Of a stretch of 64,000 nt of DNA, positions 61,406-64,000 are shown piece after piece. The stretch is from positions 3,287,001 to 3,351,000 of the forward strand of contig PQWQ01000005.1 of the NCBI GenBank assembly GCA_002943765.1, given 5' to 3'. Both the position numbers and the translations under genes were made by a program. Source of the stretch: Psoroptes ovis (lineage: Eukaryota; Arthropoda; Arachnida; Sarcoptiformes; Psoroptidae). How positions within the stretch are numbered: the stretch's first letter is position 1; every line of letters begins with the position of its first letter. The notes below the pieces were generated by a model, which saw nothing but the letters and a program-made list of their open reading frames with translations, searched no databases and had not been told where the DNA came from.

Positions 61406-64000
61406 AACAACAGATGCAAGATTTACAAGCAATGAATCAAATGTCTCAAACACAAATGCCGCAACAATCAGCTGCTGCGACCGCAGCTGCACCACCGCAA
61501 CCAATTAACAATCAATCAATGAATCAGCAAGATTCGACAACAAATGTTCCGAAAATGCCTGAATCGAATAATATTCCGGCACCGAAAATTGCTGCCGGCG
61601 ATTCACAACAATTGTCTTCAACATCTACGACCAATTCGAATGCTAATAATGTTGGCCACGTACAAACTATTCATGAACCATCACCATCACCAGCTGATGC
61701 ACCGAAATCAACATCATTATCATCTTCGGCTGCAAATATTGCCGCTGGTCAAATGGCCATTTCGAATCAGCATCAGCAACAGCCGCAGCAGCAACCACAA
61801 CAGCATCAATCGCAACAACAACAACAACAACCGCAACAAATCCTAAATCAAAATGAGGTAAATTTCATTTTACATCTTAAATCGATTTTCTCTTGAAAAT
61901 CGAATCATTCCGATCGAATCGAATCGAATGAATTGTTTGATGGAAATTTGGTTCCATCCATAATAATCGTAATAATGTCCAAGTGATGATTCATTTCCTT
62001 CGTGTTCTTCCATCATTTATAATAATCATTTGTCACTTATCATTTTACAAATTATATGTATGTTTGTCTTCTTTTTTTATCTCATTTATCACTGTCCTAA
62101 CAAAACAAAAATTTAAAAATTTAAAATTTGACCGAACAAAAAAAACCAAAATTTCCTTTACAACTTTAAAAAAGCTTAAATTACCGCTTACAAGCTGTAA
62201 TTCTACATCAACGACATCAGCTGTGACAGCAGTAGTATCAGCGAATGTTGCACCAGTAACATCGAATATTGTTGGTCAAAACATTAATGTTGGTGGAAAT
62301 AATGGTGGACAAACACAACAAGTTTCGATGGTCACATTACCATCGCCAACATTGACGATGCCACCGGCTTTGAATAATGGTGGTATTAAAATTGGTATGA
62401 CCCCTGGTGGTCATTGTCAGCAACAACCGCAGCCACAACAGCATCAGCCATCAACATCATCGGTCCCAGCAGCAGCAACAACATCAGTACCGGGTACACC
62501 GATAATGAGTTCGAATATTAATCTATCACGGCCACCATCGCCTACGACAACGATGAATATGAATCAGCAACAACAACAACAACAGCAAACAACGATTGAT
62601 CCAAATCATCCATCAATTGGATTGGTAAAAACATTTGAAAAATTTTGATTTTCTTATAACTATATCATTCCATTTCACTCCTTTCTTAAATTAACCCTTT
62701 GAATCCTTGAAACTTAGATGTTCCTAGTTTTCATTTCATTCCATTTCAAAAGCTTTCTTATTTGTTTTTCTTTGAATTATTTGTGTTTTTAATATGTCAT
62801 TTGAAATTGTTTAATTAATCGGATTTAATTTTCAAATCAATTGTTTTTATCCCTTAAATCTCTAGTCAAACAATTCAACGAATAATCAGAATCAAATACA
62901 ATCATCATCAGCAACAACAAATATACCACCAGTATCGTCGATGGCCACCAATCAACAACAGCAACAGCAGCAGCAGCAACAACAACAACAACATACATCG
63001 GCTATAATTGGATCGACTAAACAACAATTAACATCGACAACATCGTTGACTACGGCGGCCGGTTCAAAACTTCCATCGACGAAAAGTATGTTTTTGATTC
63101 GATTCGTTTGTGTTTAATTAATATTATCTTAATAATCTCTGAATTAGAAGACCAAGACCATATACAATCGAATTTAGAATCAAAACTGACGGAAATATTT
63201 GCCCCGACAGCTGCAACATTATCATCATCATCATCGGCAAGAACGGCAGCCGATCAAATGCATTCACATTCGGCTGCACCGACACCGGCACCAGCAATCG
63301 CTCCACCGGTCAACAGCAATCAACTAACGAATCAATTGAATGCACATTTGATGAATGTTCAGCCAACATTGCAGCAGCAGCAACCGCAACAACATTCGAA
63401 TTCGATTCAAAATCAACAACAGCATCAGCCACAGCAGCAGCAGCAACCGCAACATCCAACTCAGCAGCCATTGCTCCAACAGTCGCAACAACACCAGCAA
63501 CAACAGCCGCAATCAAATTCATTGGGTCATTCGGATTCGGAATCATTACCACGGCCACCGTTGGTTCAACAACAATCGATCCCAATCATTTCGACCAATC
63601 ATAGTACCAATAACAATAATTCTGTGCCTGCGTCTTCAGCTGCGTCAACGAATCCGTCAGCTGCAGTTGCAACCAATGTTCCCGTTATACCTACTTCATC
63701 GATTGCATTAGAACAATCATTAGCCAGTATTATATCGACAACGAAAACAACACCGGCTACGAATAAGACGATCACAACAATGGCTACAATGAACAATAAT
63801 AATAATGCCAGTACACTGCCGTCCAATATGATACAATCTGGTCAAAATATTCAACCGATGCAACAGCAATCAGTTAATAACAATAATGCTAGTCTACAAC
63901 AACAACCACCACCACCACAACCAACGATGATGACAGCAGCAACAACTACAACAACAACAACAGCGCCACCTTCGGTGTCTTTGTTGAATGATCATCGCAA
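45150..64000 (+). CDS. WNK: WNK (with-no-lysine) protein kinase, 3'-partial
   Basis: Exons 45150-50696, 56172-56344, 60138-60834, 60903-61209, 61277-61857, about 62175-62624, 62866-63085 and 63148 to the window edge, all in phase; at least 2,940 residues. Residues 1 to about 1,815 are Gln/His/Asn/Asp/Ser-rich. The kinase domain follows: GRGSFKTVYKG with the displaced catalytic K1829, C1846 in VAWCELQ where other kinases have lysine, and HRDLKCDN. It continues with GDLGLATL, whose leucines form the chloride site, and activation loop AKSVIGTPEFMAPEMYD. A PF2-like domain (RIFITDPKKRKDKYKQNEAL) comes next, then a long polyglutamine-rich tail. WNK kinases sense chloride and osmotic stress and phosphorylate SPAK/OSR1-type kinases that control cation-chloride cotransporters. 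The N-terminus is uncertain: translation may start at 45150 or 45174, or be supplied by an exon near 35.6 kb. The acceptor at 62174 has a weak pyrimidine tract but is the only one I found that keeps the frame. Confidence 0.92.
51167..51233. repeat. GT-rich microsatellite tract
   Basis: Repeated GT with short interruptions by TCTC, TATG and TCTT. Confidence 0.85.
53110..53191. mobile_element. Hairpin element copy 14, subtype A
   Basis: Left arm TTAGGTTGTCCCATAAGTTC, right arm ending ATGGGACAACCTAA. TA on both flanks; A-rich loop. Closest copy to the subtype A consensus. Intronic in WNK. Confidence 0.88.
53614..53695. mobile_element. Hairpin element copy 15, divergent subtype B
   Basis: Left arm TTTGGTTGTCCGAAAAGTTT, centre TTTTCAGATGTTTTTCAAC, right arm ending TCAGGACAACCTAA then TA. 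The centre matches none of the three subtypes. Confidence 0.78.
54378..54532. mobile_element. TTAA-flanked 155-bp miniature element, copy 2
   Basis: Begins TTAACCCTTAAAACTCGAG and ends CTCGAGTTCTAAGGGTTAA, so the terminal inverted repeats run about 18 bp. The interior is more GC-rich than its surroundings, with GATAGGCGCCCC and GTCACCATTTTA. About 90 per cent alike by eye to copy 3. Confidence 0.87.
54852..54933. mobile_element. Hairpin element copy 16, subtype C
   Basis: Left arm TTTGGTTGTCCGAAAAGTTC, centre CGCTTAATCGAATAGCTG, right arm ending TTCGGACAACCTAA then TA. Confidence 0.83.
55452..55533. mobile_element. Hairpin element copy 17, subtype A
   Basis: Left arm TTAGGTTGTCCCATAAGTTT, right arm ending ATGGGACAACCTAA. 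TA on both flanks. Intronic in WNK. Confidence 0.87.
56594..56748. mobile_element. TTAA-flanked 155-bp miniature element, copy 3
   Basis: Begins TTAACCCTTAAAACTCTAG and ends CTCGAGTACTAAGGGTTAA. Same orientation as copy 2, opposite to copy 1. Intronic in WNK. Confidence 0.87.
58579..58659. mobile_element. Hairpin element copy 18, subtype C
   Basis: Left arm TTAGGTTGTCCTAAAAGTTC, centre GGTTAATCGAATAGAGTTG, right arm ending TACGGACAACCTAA then TA. Intronic in WNK. Confidence 0.84.

Overview
This is AT-rich eukaryotic nuclear DNA with intron-containing genes. Most introns are 50 to 80 bp with plain GT-AG borders. Homopolymer, CAA/CAG and ATC/ATG microsatellite tracts are abundant, and the proteins are all metazoan. 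Gene content, tiny introns and long Gln/Asn/His/Ser runs in proteins fit an arthropod, most likely an astigmatid mite such as a house dust mite. The species assignment is inference.

Layout. 0.3-1.5 kb: a SMYD-type SET/MYND protein (+). 2.5-4.5 kb: vezatin (-). 5.0-6.5 kb: a secreted serpin (+). 7.3-8.4 kb: a LAMP-type lysosomal membrane glycoprotein (-). 10.1-11.0 kb: Mediator subunit MED4 (+). 11.2-13.2 kb: a FASTK-family mitochondrial RNA protein (+). 13.4-15.4 kb: a DDX56/Dbp9-type DEAD-box helicase (+). 15.4-20.3 kb: a gene-free, repeat-rich interval. 20.3-23.9 kb: Integrator subunit INTS6 (+). 24.5 kb: a possible small membrane protein. 27.9-30.5 kb: cytosolic purine 5'-nucleotidase NT5C2 (+). 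31.1-32.4 kb: an APMAP/strictosidine-synthase-like propeller (+). 32.7-34.3 kb: cytosolic phenylalanyl-tRNA synthetase alpha (+). 34.3-45.1 kb: a long gene-poor interval with one candidate upstream exon. 45.1-64.0 kb: a very large WNK kinase gene (+) whose 3' end lies beyond the window. The genes are housekeeping or signalling genes with no operon-like logic; most are tightly packed, and WNK is the exception, with introns of 5.5 and 3.8 kb.

The most striking feature outside genes is a dispersed family of about 80-bp near-perfect hairpins. There are eighteen copies, whose ends approximate TTAGGTTGTCC...GGACAACCTAA, usually flanked by TA. They fall in three sequence subtypes plus at least one copy joining arms of two subtypes. 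All lie in intergenic or intronic DNA. They look like Tc1/mariner-type miniature inverted-repeat elements. A second family has three copies of about 155 bp, bounded by TTAA and ending in CCCTTA, and resembles piggyBac-type miniature elements. Other points of interest are a roughly 1,800-residue low-complexity N-terminus on the WNK kinase, an altered catalytic motif in the SMYD protein, and a DESD box in the helicase. I found no rRNA, tRNA or CRISPR array.
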